Positions 1-7,571 of a stretch of 29,873 nucleotides of DNA are shown here, one piece after another. The translations under genes were made by a program, and so were the position numbers. The notes below the pieces were generated by a model. That model ran no database searches. It worked only from the letters and a program-made list of their open reading frames with translations, and was not told where the DNA came from. Origin of the DNA: Bacteroidales bacterium (lineage in GTDB: Bacteria > Bacteroidota > Bacteroidia > Bacteroidales > Marinilabiliaceae); contig SFOL01000014.1 of assembly GCA_004552385.1 (NCBI GenBank), positions 1 to 29,873 of the forward strand. Direction: 5' to 3'. Positions within the stretch are counted from its first letter, which is position 1. The number at the start of each line of letters is the position of its first letter.

Positions 1-198
1 TCCGAGAACATGGTGCCGTCCTTCATGTTGTGTCCGTACATACGGAAGTGATAAATTAGAACGGTTGATATGGGCGATCCAGTAAGCGACCATATCAGCA
101 AATAGGCGGCATAGATCAGCACCGGGGACGGGCTGGGCGACTGCCGCGGAGATGCTAAGAAGTGCGGCAGCTCCTGCCAGAAAACGCTTAATATTCAT
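1..198 (-). CDS. Partial open frame with signal peptide, runs off left edge; possibly frameshifted
   Basis: An ATG at 198 opens a frame that stays open to base 1. Its first 22 residues form a textbook signal peptide: a basic start (MNIKRF), an Ala/Leu-rich core, and a cleavage site of the AVAQ type common in Bacteroidetes. The next ~44 residues match nothing I recognise and use codons such as CTA, TTA and CGG that look uncommon in neighbouring genes. In another frame of the same strand, from an ATG at 41, the sequence reads MYGHNMKDGTMF with the C-ending codons typical of the neighbours, and this resembles the YGHNMKDGSMF stretch of class B sortases. Either one gene is broken by an indel between about 140 and 45, or two frames overlap. 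Function is not assigned. The gene lies 81 bases downstream of the PD40/PKD gene on the same strand and may belong to that operon. Confidence 0.35.
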   Translation of the reverse strand, partial: MNIKRFLAGAAALLSISAAVAQPVPGADLCRLFADMVAYWIAHINRSNLSLPYVRTQHEGRHHVLG

Positions 199-279
199 TT
201 TGACTTACCTAAAATTCAGCTATGTGAAGTGAAATAATTCGGGCATGAGAGGGAAGCCGCAGGGACGAGAGTCTGCCGC

Positions 280-1668
280 TTATTTGACGGTGACGTCGAC
301 CCACGTGCACCTCTTCACATTCGGGTTTCTTGCATCAATCGTGCCACACTGCACACGGTAGACTCCTGGCTTTGAGAAAATGGTGGTCACCTGGCTTCCC
401 TTGATCTGATCGCCATTGCCCATAGACCAGTAGAAATTAAAAGGCCGGAAGTCGGTCAATCCGTCGGTGTTGGCAGAGAAGACGGCAGACTCGCCCGCCA
501 AAATCTCATCGGGGACGACGATCTCGACCTGCTCGGGTTTTGCAAGCTCGAGCACATACTGCGCGAGCGAGAACATCTCCTCGCCGGATGTCTTGTCGAG
601 CACACTCAGCTCAATATTGTATGTGCCGAGGTCGGCGTAGCAGTGGCTGACCTCGAGGCCGATGGCTGAGGTGCCGTCGCCGAACGACCATCTGCACTGG
701 AATGTCGTGGTGTCATAGTTCTCGGCCGAGGCCTCGTAGAGGGTATAGCATAAGTCGACAGTTTTAAGCTCTTCGGACTCGGGGAAGTCGGGGAAAGTCC
801 TGCGGAAATAATAGATTTCATCTTTTCCGTCGCGGTTGGATGTGAAATATCCCCATGTCTCGTCATCGCTGTAAAAGAGGCCATAGTCGTCTCTGATCCC
901 GTTGATCTCGTCATCAAGTTTTTGAGGTTTGGCGAAGGTGCCGTCGGCGCTCATGAGAGTATAATATATGTCGAGGCCCTGGCTGTCGTCTCGTCCGTCA
1001 GAGGCGAAGAATATCTTGCCGGAAGAGTGGATGTAAGGCGCAGTCTCGTTGCCAGGCGTATTGACGACGGGTCCGAGATTTTTGGGCTCGCTCCACCCGG
1101 CAAAGGTCATCTGGCAGTAATACAGATCCGCCCTGCCCTCTCCGCCACGCGCGTCGGAGGCGAAGACCATGAGCCTTCCGTCGGGCGATATTGACGCGAG
1201 GCCAGAGCTTGCGTCGGCTGGCGTGTCGACGACTCGCCCCTTATCGTCGGACGTGGAGGAGTAACGCCTGATCTGCATTGGCGCGCCGCGGAGCAGAGAG
1301 TGCGACATGTCATTCTCGGTGACATAGGCCGCCCCGTCGGGGTCAAACGAGAGACTGAACATATTGGTTCCGTCCTCCGCCTTTGATAAGAAAGGCCTTG
1401 GCGAGCCGGACGGCAAACGGTTCTTGACTTTGACCCTGTATAGTTTATAGAGGAACTGATCTCTCTGGTTGAAATAGGTCTTACCGAGGTTCCACTTCTG
1501 GTCGCTGGCGAAGTAGAGCACCGAGTCGCGCAAGACGGGGTAAATGGCCTGGGCGTCTCCGACGACACGGAGCGGCTCCACCACGACATCTTGCGCCACG
1601 GCGACAGGGGCGTAGGCCGCGGCCGCCGCAATGACGATTGAATTGAGAATCTTGCTTACGTTGATCAT
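280..1668 (-). CDS. PD40 (WD40-like) beta-propeller and PKD-domain protein, T9SS-associated
   Basis: 462 aa from ATG 1668. A longer frame reaches 1884 but runs inside the upstream porP-like gene; starting at 1668 gives a clean signal peptide (residues 1-26, ending VAVAQ). Residues ~40-290 hold repeated PD40-type blades (FSLSFDPDG, ASISPDGRLMVFASD, APYIHSSGKIFFASDGRDD, YFTSNRDGKDEIYYF). Residues ~325-370 form a PKD module with the WSFGDGT signature, and ~395-460 a second one (WSMGNGD). In Bacteroidetes, PD40 proteins beside PorP/SprF genes usually end in an OmpA peptidoglycan-binding domain, as PorE does; here the protein stops after the second PKD module. It lies 17 bases behind the porP-like stop, so co-transcription is very likely. 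I infer an exported accessory of the cargo/PorP pair; the exact role is unknown. Confidence 0.85.
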   Translation of the reverse strand: MINVSKILNSIVIAAAAAYAPVAVAQDVVVEPLRVVGDAQAIYPVLRDSVLYFASDQKWNLGKTYFNQRDQFLYKLYRVKVKNRLPSGSPRPFLSKAEDGTNMFSLSFDPDGAAYVTENDMSHSLLRGAPMQIRRYSSTSDDKGRVVDTPADASSGLASISPDGRLMVFASDARGGEGRADLYYCQMTFAGWSEPKNLGPVVNTPGNETAPYIHSSGKIFFASDGRDDSQGLDIYYTLMSADGTFAKPQKLDDEINGIRDDYGLFYSDDETWGYFTSNRDGKDEIYYFRRTFPDFPESEELKTVDLCYTLYEASAENYDTTTFQCRWSFGDGTSAIGLEVSHCYADLGTYNIELSVLDKTSGEEMFSLAQYVLELAKPEQVEIVVPDEILAGESAVFSANTDGLTDFRPFNFYWSMGNGDQIKGSQVTTIFSKPGVYRVQCGTIDARNPNVKRCTWVDVTVK

Positions 1669-1685
1669 AGAAAAGCTCGTCGTGG

Positions 1686-2606
1686 TTAGTAGAAACGGTG
1701 GCTGACGGTCTTGACCCTGTAGACGAAGTCGTATTGAAGCGAGATCTCGTGTGAGCCGCTGTTGTAGCTCTTGACGTCGCCAAGGCTCATGGCGTAGTTG
1801 TACGCCACTTTTATTCGCTCGTTTGGCTGATAAGCGAGGCCGAAGGTGGCGTCTTTGTTGGTACGATAAGCCGCCGTGAGCCAAACCATGTCGCGCCAGA
1901 TGGCGGAGAGGGAGAAGTTGGCCGCCGCGTCGGTGGCCTTACTGTAGTCGGCAAGGACAGAAGGCTGCAGCGCCAAGCTGTGCCCTAAGTTGAACCAGTA
2001 GCCACCGCACAAGAGGTATGTGGCGTCGGCGGGCGCGAACTCGGTGTCAACCTTGTCGAAATCGTCAGTGACGAGAAGAGACGAGGAGCTGACCCCCGCG
2101 AAGAAGTTATCTCCATAGACGCTGACGCCGAGCCCGAGCAGCGGGGCGACGCCTGTGTGCTTCTCGGCAAAGACGGGGTCGTCGGCCTGCATGGTGCGCA
2201 TCTTGGTCCAGTCGGCCGATCTGAATGCCGCACCGGGCTGGAGCGCGAGCCCGAGCCAAGCGGACTTGCCGACGCGGGTGCGGTAGCCGACAGAGAGCAT
2301 GGCGCCGGTGTTTCGGCTCTCGCGGATTGTCTGATTGTAGAGACTGAGTCCCAACGTCAACTTTTCGCGCCTGAGTGGGGTGTTGGCCGTCAGGAGCATG
2401 CTTGCGGGTGTGCTCTCTACGCCCGCCCACTGCTTACGGAAACTGCCGAAGATGCTCAGGCACTCGCGCGACCCGGCGAAAGACGGGTTGACGGCGAAAT
2501 AGTTGTGCATATATTGTGCGACGACCAGCTCATTTTGCGCCCAAGCGCACGAGCAGGCTAAAAGGCCAATGGCGAGTGCCGCCGCTGATAGAAATCTGTT
2601 GCTCAT
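1686..2606 (-). CDS. PorP/SprF-family type IX secretion membrane protein
   Basis: 306 aa from ATG 2606, chosen because it begins directly with a signal peptide (MSNRFLSAAALAIG, cleavage near CAWAQ). An in-frame ATG at 2633, only 2 bases after the upstream stop, would add nine residues and is also possible. The mature N-terminus carries the family hallmark: QYMHNYFAVNPSFAGS followed by FRKQWAGVESTPASM. The rest alternates short strands rich in Gly and aromatic residues, as expected for an outer-membrane beta-barrel. PorP of Porphyromonas and SprF of Flavobacterium belong to this family; SprF is needed to deliver the type-B cargo SprB to the surface. Its place directly behind a CHU_C cargo gene suggests it is the dedicated anchor or exit partner of that cargo. 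The pairing is inferred from context. Confidence 0.9.
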   Translation of the reverse strand: MSNRFLSAAALAIGLLACSCAWAQNELVVAQYMHNYFAVNPSFAGSRECLSIFGSFRKQWAGVESTPASMLLTANTPLRREKLTLGLSLYNQTIRESRNTGAMLSVGYRTRVGKSAWLGLALQPGAAFRSADWTKMRTMQADDPVFAEKHTGVAPLLGLGVSVYGDNFFAGVSSSSLLVTDDFDKVDTEFAPADATYLLCGGYWFNLGHSLALQPSVLADYSKATDAAANFSLSAIWRDMVWLTAAYRTNKDATFGLAYQPNERIKVAYNYAMSLGDVKSYNSGSHEISLQYDFVYRVKTVSHRFY

Positions 2607-2635
2607 CCGGGTGTTGAGTATTGGTACACGCATTG

Positions 2636-4240
2636 TCAATTAGCCGTGCGTTTTATGGCGAGCGTCTCCTTGATGGTTTTGATCCCGTCTCCCTTGAGGA
2701 CGTAGACGTAATATCCGTCCTCGAGATCGGCGGCGCCCCAGTTGTTCCGATAATCGGTTTTCTCAAAGACAGTCTTGCCGCGGCCGTCGAAGACGAAGAG
2801 GTGGTTCTTGGCGGGTAGCCGCTCGATGACGAGCCTGTCGTTCTTGCCGTCGCCATTGGGGCTGATGGCGTTAGGGTATCTCAGCGGCATGTCGAAATAG
2901 ACATCGAAGAAAGCGGTATCTGACGGACATTCGGCCATGAGCCCTAAGGCAGGCGCGGTCTCGACCACATAGTAGCGCACCTTGCCCATCATGTTCGACC
3001 ACGCCCGGGCCTCGTATGTGTCACCGGCGATGCCGGCGTTGAGGCCTCGGCTGTCAGACGCCATCCCCCACACGAAGTCGTGCATCTCGTCGGCGGGCCG
3101 CCCCTTGATTAAGACGGTCGTCTCGGGGCAGTAGACGGAGTCCTGGTCGAAACTGAACTTCGGCTTGCGGTCATATACCGTCATGCCACCATGGATGAAG
3201 TCGGGTGTCGACTCGTCTGCCACGCACCCATTGGCGTCGACCACCTGCCTTACCGTCACCCGCCCTGCGCTCGTGACGTGTGCGTTCTTGAAGCTCTGGC
3301 GGCCAGACTGCGCGAAGACGAACTTGTCTCCCGTGGTGAGCGTCACGGCGAGAGGCGCAGTCCCGTTGACGGTGATCCATCCGGACAAGTCTTGCGCGGC
3401 GTCCTCACCCTCGGCAGCCGACGAGCAGATGAGCACGACATCGTCAGGGAACATGGAGGCGTCGACCTCGAGAGTCGCCTCAGGGCTGCCGAGGAGGGAA
3501 ATCTCCTTGGTGTACTCTGCCGAGCAGACGCCGCCCACTGTTTGTCGCACGGTGACCTTTGTCGTCTTGGTTGTGGAGGCGTAGACGCCCCCGGCGACAC
3601 GTTTCCGCTCAAGGTGCGCATTGGGGCCGTCGGCCACGATGGTGAAGTCGGCGTTGTTCGATATTGACCAGTCGAAAGTGGAGACGTCAGCCCAGGCGTT
3701 GCCTGTCTCGAGGCGTACGTCAAATCCGCACGTCCGGGAGTCGTTGAGGATGGAGAGCCTGCGGTGATCAGACTCGGGCAGGGCGTCGTCGGCCAGAGGA
3801 TTGCCGTAGACAGTCCACGTGATGGAAGAGGGTTCAGCCACTTCGATGTCAAGCCTGTCGTTGTCGCTGTTCTCAAAATAGGCGGAAATGATTTTGAGCG
3901 TACGCGACTTGACTCCGAGATCCATGTCGGCGCTCAACGTGCCGAGACTAAGAGTGTGGGTCTTGAAGTCGGAAGTGATGTCGTTTTGGCAGTCGGAAGA
4001 GAAGTCACTCGTCGCCCGTCCGTCATTGTATGTGACGACAAGCCTGGAGTAGGACTTTACCGTTGCCATGTCGACTTTGCCGAGGACGAAGCTGACGCTC
4101 AGGTTATTAATCCTCTCGCAGACGCTGACGGACTCCGCGTCGCATGATATGGTTGGTGTCTGCGCGAGGCATGCGCCCACCAACGGGGACAGGGAAGACG
4201 TGAGCGCCAGGCACACGGCCAATATGCGCGTAATGTTCAT
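2636..4240 (-). CDS. T9SS type-B sorting domain (CHU_C) surface protein
   Basis: 534 aa, ATG at 4240, signal peptide about residues 1-27 (ending ACLAQ). The C-terminal ~85 residues are the gliding-motility-associated C-terminal domain: YPNAISPNGDGKNDRL, then VFDGRGKTVFEKTDYRNNW, then LEDGYYVYVLKGDG and a short basic end. This signal sends proteins through the type IX secretion system. The middle (~30-440) is unfamiliar. It is beta-rich by appearance and contains several cysteines spaced along the chain (SVCERI, SRTCGF, GGVCSAEY, NGCVADE, VYCPETT, AECPSDT), possibly Ig-like modules held by disulfides. It is the first gene of a three-gene operon with the PorP/SprF and PD40/PKD genes; its TGA at 2636-2638 is almost in contact with the next open frame. 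Ligand and function are unknown. Confidence 0.9.
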   Translation of the reverse strand: MNITRILAVCLALTSSLSPLVGACLAQTPTISCDAESVSVCERINNLSVSFVLGKVDMATVKSYSRLVVTYNDGRATSDFSSDCQNDITSDFKTHTLSLGTLSADMDLGVKSRTLKIISAYFENSDNDRLDIEVAEPSSITWTVYGNPLADDALPESDHRRLSILNDSRTCGFDVRLETGNAWADVSTFDWSISNNADFTIVADGPNAHLERKRVAGGVYASTTKTTKVTVRQTVGGVCSAEYTKEISLLGSPEATLEVDASMFPDDVVLICSSAAEGEDAAQDLSGWITVNGTAPLAVTLTTGDKFVFAQSGRQSFKNAHVTSAGRVTVRQVVDANGCVADESTPDFIHGGMTVYDRKPKFSFDQDSVYCPETTVLIKGRPADEMHDFVWGMASDSRGLNAGIAGDTYEARAWSNMMGKVRYYVVETAPALGLMAECPSDTAFFDVYFDMPLRYPNAISPNGDGKNDRLVIERLPAKNHLFVFDGRGKTVFEKTDYRNNWGAADLEDGYYVYVLKGDGIKTIKETLAIKRTAN

Positions 4241-4308
4241 AGGGAAAGGTTCTCTGGCGATTATGTGAGGGGGGCAGTCCGTCCTGCATAAAGGTGCGGG
4301 CGAACTAT

Positions 4309-4323
4309 ACCATTTTAAATGGT
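4309..4323. promoter_or_regulatory. 15-bp perfect palindrome upstream of the T9SS operon (operator candidate)
   Basis: ACCATTT and AAATGGT flank a single central T, 69 bases upstream of the CHU_C start in an AT-rich spacer. There is no T-run typical of a terminator, and the symmetry would suit a dimeric DNA-binding regulator. No regulator gene lies beside it, and the assignment is inference only. Confidence 0.3.
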
Positions 4324-4402
4324 TAAAAGTAGTAATTAATCGCCTAAAACGGAAATTGCGACAGTATTTATATACGAAACGATAGGGTTGGAATACAAGT
4401 CA

Positions 4403-4435
4403 GGGCCTACATGCGCATTTTACGCATGGAGGCCC
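4403..4435 (-). terminator. Hairpin terminator behind the TonB-dependent receptor gene
   Basis: The arms GGGCCT-A-CATGCG and CGCATG-G-AGGCCC pair over 12 base pairs with one A/G mismatch around a 7-base loop. The hairpin begins 22 bases past the receptor stop codon. The sequence after it on the minus strand (TGACTTGTATT) is only mildly T-rich, so it may be a weak intrinsic terminator or an RNA-stabilising 3' hairpin. Confidence 0.65.
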
Positions 4436-4457
4436 AGACAGTCAGACAGAGAGTGGC

Positions 4458-7280
4458 CTACACTCCGAAATTGACGCCGACGGTGTAGATTCCGCCGATT
4501 TTATCGGTGTAGACAAACTCCTGCTTGTTTGTGTTGAAGAGGTTGTGCGCATTGAAGAAGACCTCGCACTGCTCGGTGGGCTTATAGCCTATCTTGAGGT
4601 TGACCGTGCATCGCGGGTCGACCTCTGCCGTGCCGAAGAGAGTCGTGTAGCTCCTCTTGCCGATAACATTCGCGAAAGCGGCAACATTCCACTGGCTGGT
4701 GGGCCTGTAGATTAGCCCCACCATGCCATAGACTGAGGGCGCTGCCTTGTGGCGGTAGTTGTCGGATGTCTTATAAGGCTCGGCCACGCTTGTGCCGAGG
4801 TAATACTCGTTCATGTCGGAATCATAACGGACTTTGTACTTGAGCGCGTAGTAGAGTCCGAGCGGGCGTTCGACGCCATCGACCGCCGGGCCGCCGTTAT
4901 ATGCGTCAACGAGGCTCTGCAGGTAGGCCTGCCGCTGGTCAGGTCCCATTGCCTCATATTTGGCGAGTGGATCATGGATGGACGTGTAGCCCATGCAGTC
5001 GTTGATGTATTTGAGACCTCCGCCCTGGTTGGCGGCCTCGGCACTCATGGCCCCTGAGAATAGTTCGGAGACGAGCGGGACGATGCCGGAATTGGGGTCG
5101 GAGACAGCCGTCATACTCTGGACGAGTTGGCGCATAATCATGTCGGACTGCGAATACTGGTAATAATTGTCAATGGTCGTCCGCTGGATGTTCGCGTTGA
5201 CTTTGGCTATGAGCTTGGACGATATGATCCAGTCGACATTGAGCCCGACGCCCATCTGGTGGACGACGAAAGGCACTTCGTCATACTTAATGTAGCTCTT
5301 AGTGTTGAGCACGCTCGTGAGTTCTGTCGCCACGTCTTGCATTCCTAACTGACCAGTCATCACGCCCATCATCACACGTGAGAGGTCGTTGCCGGGGATG
5401 TAGACGTTGCTCATGTTAGACTTGAGCTCGCCGTAATCGGTGCTGCGCGAATAGAAAGCCTCAAGGTCAACAAGGACACGCGGCGTGGGCCTCCAGCGGT
5501 ATCCGACCTCGAAGTTATCGATGTGCATGAGCGGGGCGTCCTCGTTTCCGAGGAACTGGATGTAGCGCGGGTTGGAGCCGTTAGCTCGGCTCCAGTTGAA
5601 GTTTGAGCTGGTGTTGGCGAGCGCAGCAGAGCGGAATGACCTGCCATAAGTGAGGCGCAGGAAGTTATTGTCGTTGAAGAGGTAGTTCGCCGCGACCTGC
5701 CACGAGGTGTTCCACTTGTCGGGGATGTTCGTCTTGTCGACACGGGCCGCCACGATTGCGCGGAAGCCGCCGACCTTGTAGTCGAGCCTGAGGCTCGGTG
5801 CGATGTCTTTCAGATTGGCGGAGTTCATCCCCTTGGAATAGTAGCCCCAATATCCAGACATCTCCTCGGGTCCGTTGCCATAGTCGTAGTATCGCGGACG
5901 CGCGTCCTTATATTTGACGAACTGGTAGCTGACGCCGGGGCGGATGTCGAGCGGGCCGGCATGGAAGTCGTAGTCGGCCTGCGCGTTGAAGATGTGCGTC
6001 TCATCCATATCGAAGCCTTGCGATCCGACGGCGAATTTCATGGGTCCACCCGAGTAGTTGGCCAAGACGGAAAGGCCGTGGATGCGCGCCGAGATGTTGG
6101 CGTAGCCCGTCTGCGACTTGCGGTAGCGCAGGGCCATTGACTCGTTGCCTATCGGCGTGGTGGCGTAGAAGGCGTACTGGAATCCGCCTTGCGCGTCGAT
6201 ACGTACGTCGGGCGAAGGGGTGAAGGAGACGTAGCCGTTGACTCCTGCCGAACGCCTCGCCAGATCGGGTTCGGGCCACTGGCTGTAGATGTTGACCTCC
6301 TCGGAGCTGAATGGGCGGACAGTGTAAGAGTCGGACGACTGGTCGTAGCTTGCGGTGTACGTGCGTTCAATCTGCGCCACGGAGAGGTCGGCTCCGCTTG
6401 AGATGTCGTCAATCTTGCCACTGGCCAGAGCCGCATTGAAATCGGCAGACGAGAGTGTGGACCCGTTAGCGAGTGCGGACAAGTCGTTGACGACGTAGAA
6501 GCCATCCTGCGGGATGAACGGTATTGACGAGTTCTTGCGCTTGCGCAGCTGATAGTTGGCGGTGAGCCCAAGCGAGACGGCGCCGAGGTTCTTGCGGAAG
6601 CCGAAGTCGGCCAAAGTGGTTCTGTTGCCGATCTGGAGATCGCCCTGTACGGTCTTCTGGGCGGCGTCGGGCTTCTCGGTTATGATGTTAATGACGCCGT
6701 TGACGGCATTGGGTCCGTAGAGCGCGGACGACGCCCCGCGGACGACCTCGATCCTCTCGACATCCTCAATGCTGACGGGCAGCGTCTCGAAGAAAGTGGC
6801 GCCAATGGCGTAGTTGTGAGCCACGCGCCCGTCCACCATGACGAGGATGTTGGCGTTCTCGGTGTATAAGAGCATGTTGTTGTCCGGGATGTTCGAGAGG
6901 CCGCGCATCTGGACGTCGTACACGCCGTTGGTCTTCTCTGAGACGATCATCCCCGGGATGAGTCGGAAGGCCTCCTCAATGGAGGAGACGCCGTAAGACC
7001 TCATCTCGTCGCGGGTGATGACGGTGGAAGAGAGCGGAGAGATGAAAGTCTGCTCCTCCTCTTTTGATGCGGAAGAGACGTTCTTATTCATTATGAGGGC
7101 GAAAAGCTCGTCGACAGAGCTTACGCCGAGAGTCTCGACCGCCTGCATGAGCTCATCGAGAGGCAATTCGGAAAGCTGCTCAGTCGACATGGCCAAAATC
7201 TGCTCACGGGTGAGCCGGCCTTGGGCCGACACGCAAAGGGTGGCGGCGCACAGTGCAAGAACTGTAAGTAATTTTTTCAT
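4458..7280 (-). CDS. TonB-dependent outer-membrane receptor
   Basis: 940 aa from ATG 7280, where a signal peptide starts (MKKLLTVLALCAATLCVSAQ). The frame stays open far upstream, but that extension runs through the divergent promoter region and antisense to priA, so it is not coding. Residues ~20-75 form an acidic helical segment (LSELPLDELMQAVETLG) leading into SASKEEEQTFISPLSSTVIT, the usual entry to the plug. The plug follows at ~75-200 with VMVDGR, VERIEVVRGASSALYGPNAVNGVINIIT. The remaining ~740 residues are the 22-strand barrel with long loops, ending TVGVNFGV. There is no SusC-type CarboxypepD_reg-like N-terminus and no SusD neighbour, so a metal-complex, vitamin or peptide substrate is more likely than a glycan. 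The substrate cannot be named from sequence. Confidence 0.93.
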   Translation of the reverse strand: MKKLLTVLALCAATLCVSAQGRLTREQILAMSTEQLSELPLDELMQAVETLGVSSVDELFALIMNKNVSSASKEEEQTFISPLSSTVITRDEMRSYGVSSIEEAFRLIPGMIVSEKTNGVYDVQMRGLSNIPDNNMLLYTENANILVMVDGRVAHNYAIGATFFETLPVSIEDVERIEVVRGASSALYGPNAVNGVINIITEKPDAAQKTVQGDLQIGNRTTLADFGFRKNLGAVSLGLTANYQLRKRKNSSIPFIPQDGFYVVNDLSALANGSTLSSADFNAALASGKIDDISSGADLSVAQIERTYTASYDQSSDSYTVRPFSSEEVNIYSQWPEPDLARRSAGVNGYVSFTPSPDVRIDAQGGFQYAFYATTPIGNESMALRYRKSQTGYANISARIHGLSVLANYSGGPMKFAVGSQGFDMDETHIFNAQADYDFHAGPLDIRPGVSYQFVKYKDARPRYYDYGNGPEEMSGYWGYYSKGMNSANLKDIAPSLRLDYKVGGFRAIVAARVDKTNIPDKWNTSWQVAANYLFNDNNFLRLTYGRSFRSAALANTSSNFNWSRANGSNPRYIQFLGNEDAPLMHIDNFEVGYRWRPTPRVLVDLEAFYSRSTDYGELKSNMSNVYIPGNDLSRVMMGVMTGQLGMQDVATELTSVLNTKSYIKYDEVPFVVHQMGVGLNVDWIISSKLIAKVNANIQRTTIDNYYQYSQSDMIMRQLVQSMTAVSDPNSGIVPLVSELFSGAMSAEAANQGGGLKYINDCMGYTSIHDPLAKYEAMGPDQRQAYLQSLVDAYNGGPAVDGVERPLGLYYALKYKVRYDSDMNEYYLGTSVAEPYKTSDNYRHKAAPSVYGMVGLIYRPTSQWNVAAFANVIGKRSYTTLFGTAEVDPRCTVNLKIGYKPTEQCEVFFNAHNLFNTNKQEFVYTDKIGGIYTVGVNFGV

Positions 7281-7423
7281 ATATATAATCGGAGACTGTT
7301 GGGTCCGGATATTAAAAAACACCGATTGCGAGGCTGCCGTTGGCGTCAGAGGAGAGACACCGTCACAACAACCCTTGTCATGCGAATATAGGAAAATGAT
7401 GAAAAACAGAGTGTTAAGCAGTA

Positions 7424-7431
7424 CAAAATTA
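7424..7431 (-). promoter_or_regulatory. -7 box for the TonB-dependent receptor gene
   Basis: The minus strand reads TAATTTTG, a full match to the Bacteroides -7 consensus TAnnTTTG. No TTTG-like -33 element stands at the expected 19-21 base distance. If used, transcription would begin near 7419 and give a leader of about 139 bases before the ATG at 7280, long enough for post-transcriptional control. No known riboswitch is recognisable in that leader. Confidence 0.4.
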
Positions 7432-7540
7432 GCACAAAGGAGGCTCCTGGCGCATATTTTACAACAAAAATCGCACAGTAGGCAAAAAAGACAGGCCAGC
7501 CAAAAAGGCTTGTTGGCAAACCATAAGCAGAAAAGAAGAG

Positions 7541-7548
7541 TAACTTTG
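7541..7548 (+). promoter_or_regulatory. -7 box for the priA-pdxB-recO operon
   Basis: TAACTTTG matches the Bacteroides -7 consensus TAnnTTTG exactly and ends 23 bases before the priA ATG, implying a leader under 20 bases. TTG triplets at 7510-7515 could serve as a -33 element, but the spacer of 25 bases is longer than usual. Confidence 0.55.
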
Positions 7549-7571
7549 CCGAAGACAAAAAACAGCAAAAG

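Noticed and set aside
7281..7423. Possible cobalamin or other riboswitch in the TonB receptor leader
   Set aside because: I could not find the conserved B12-box or another known aptamer core by eye.
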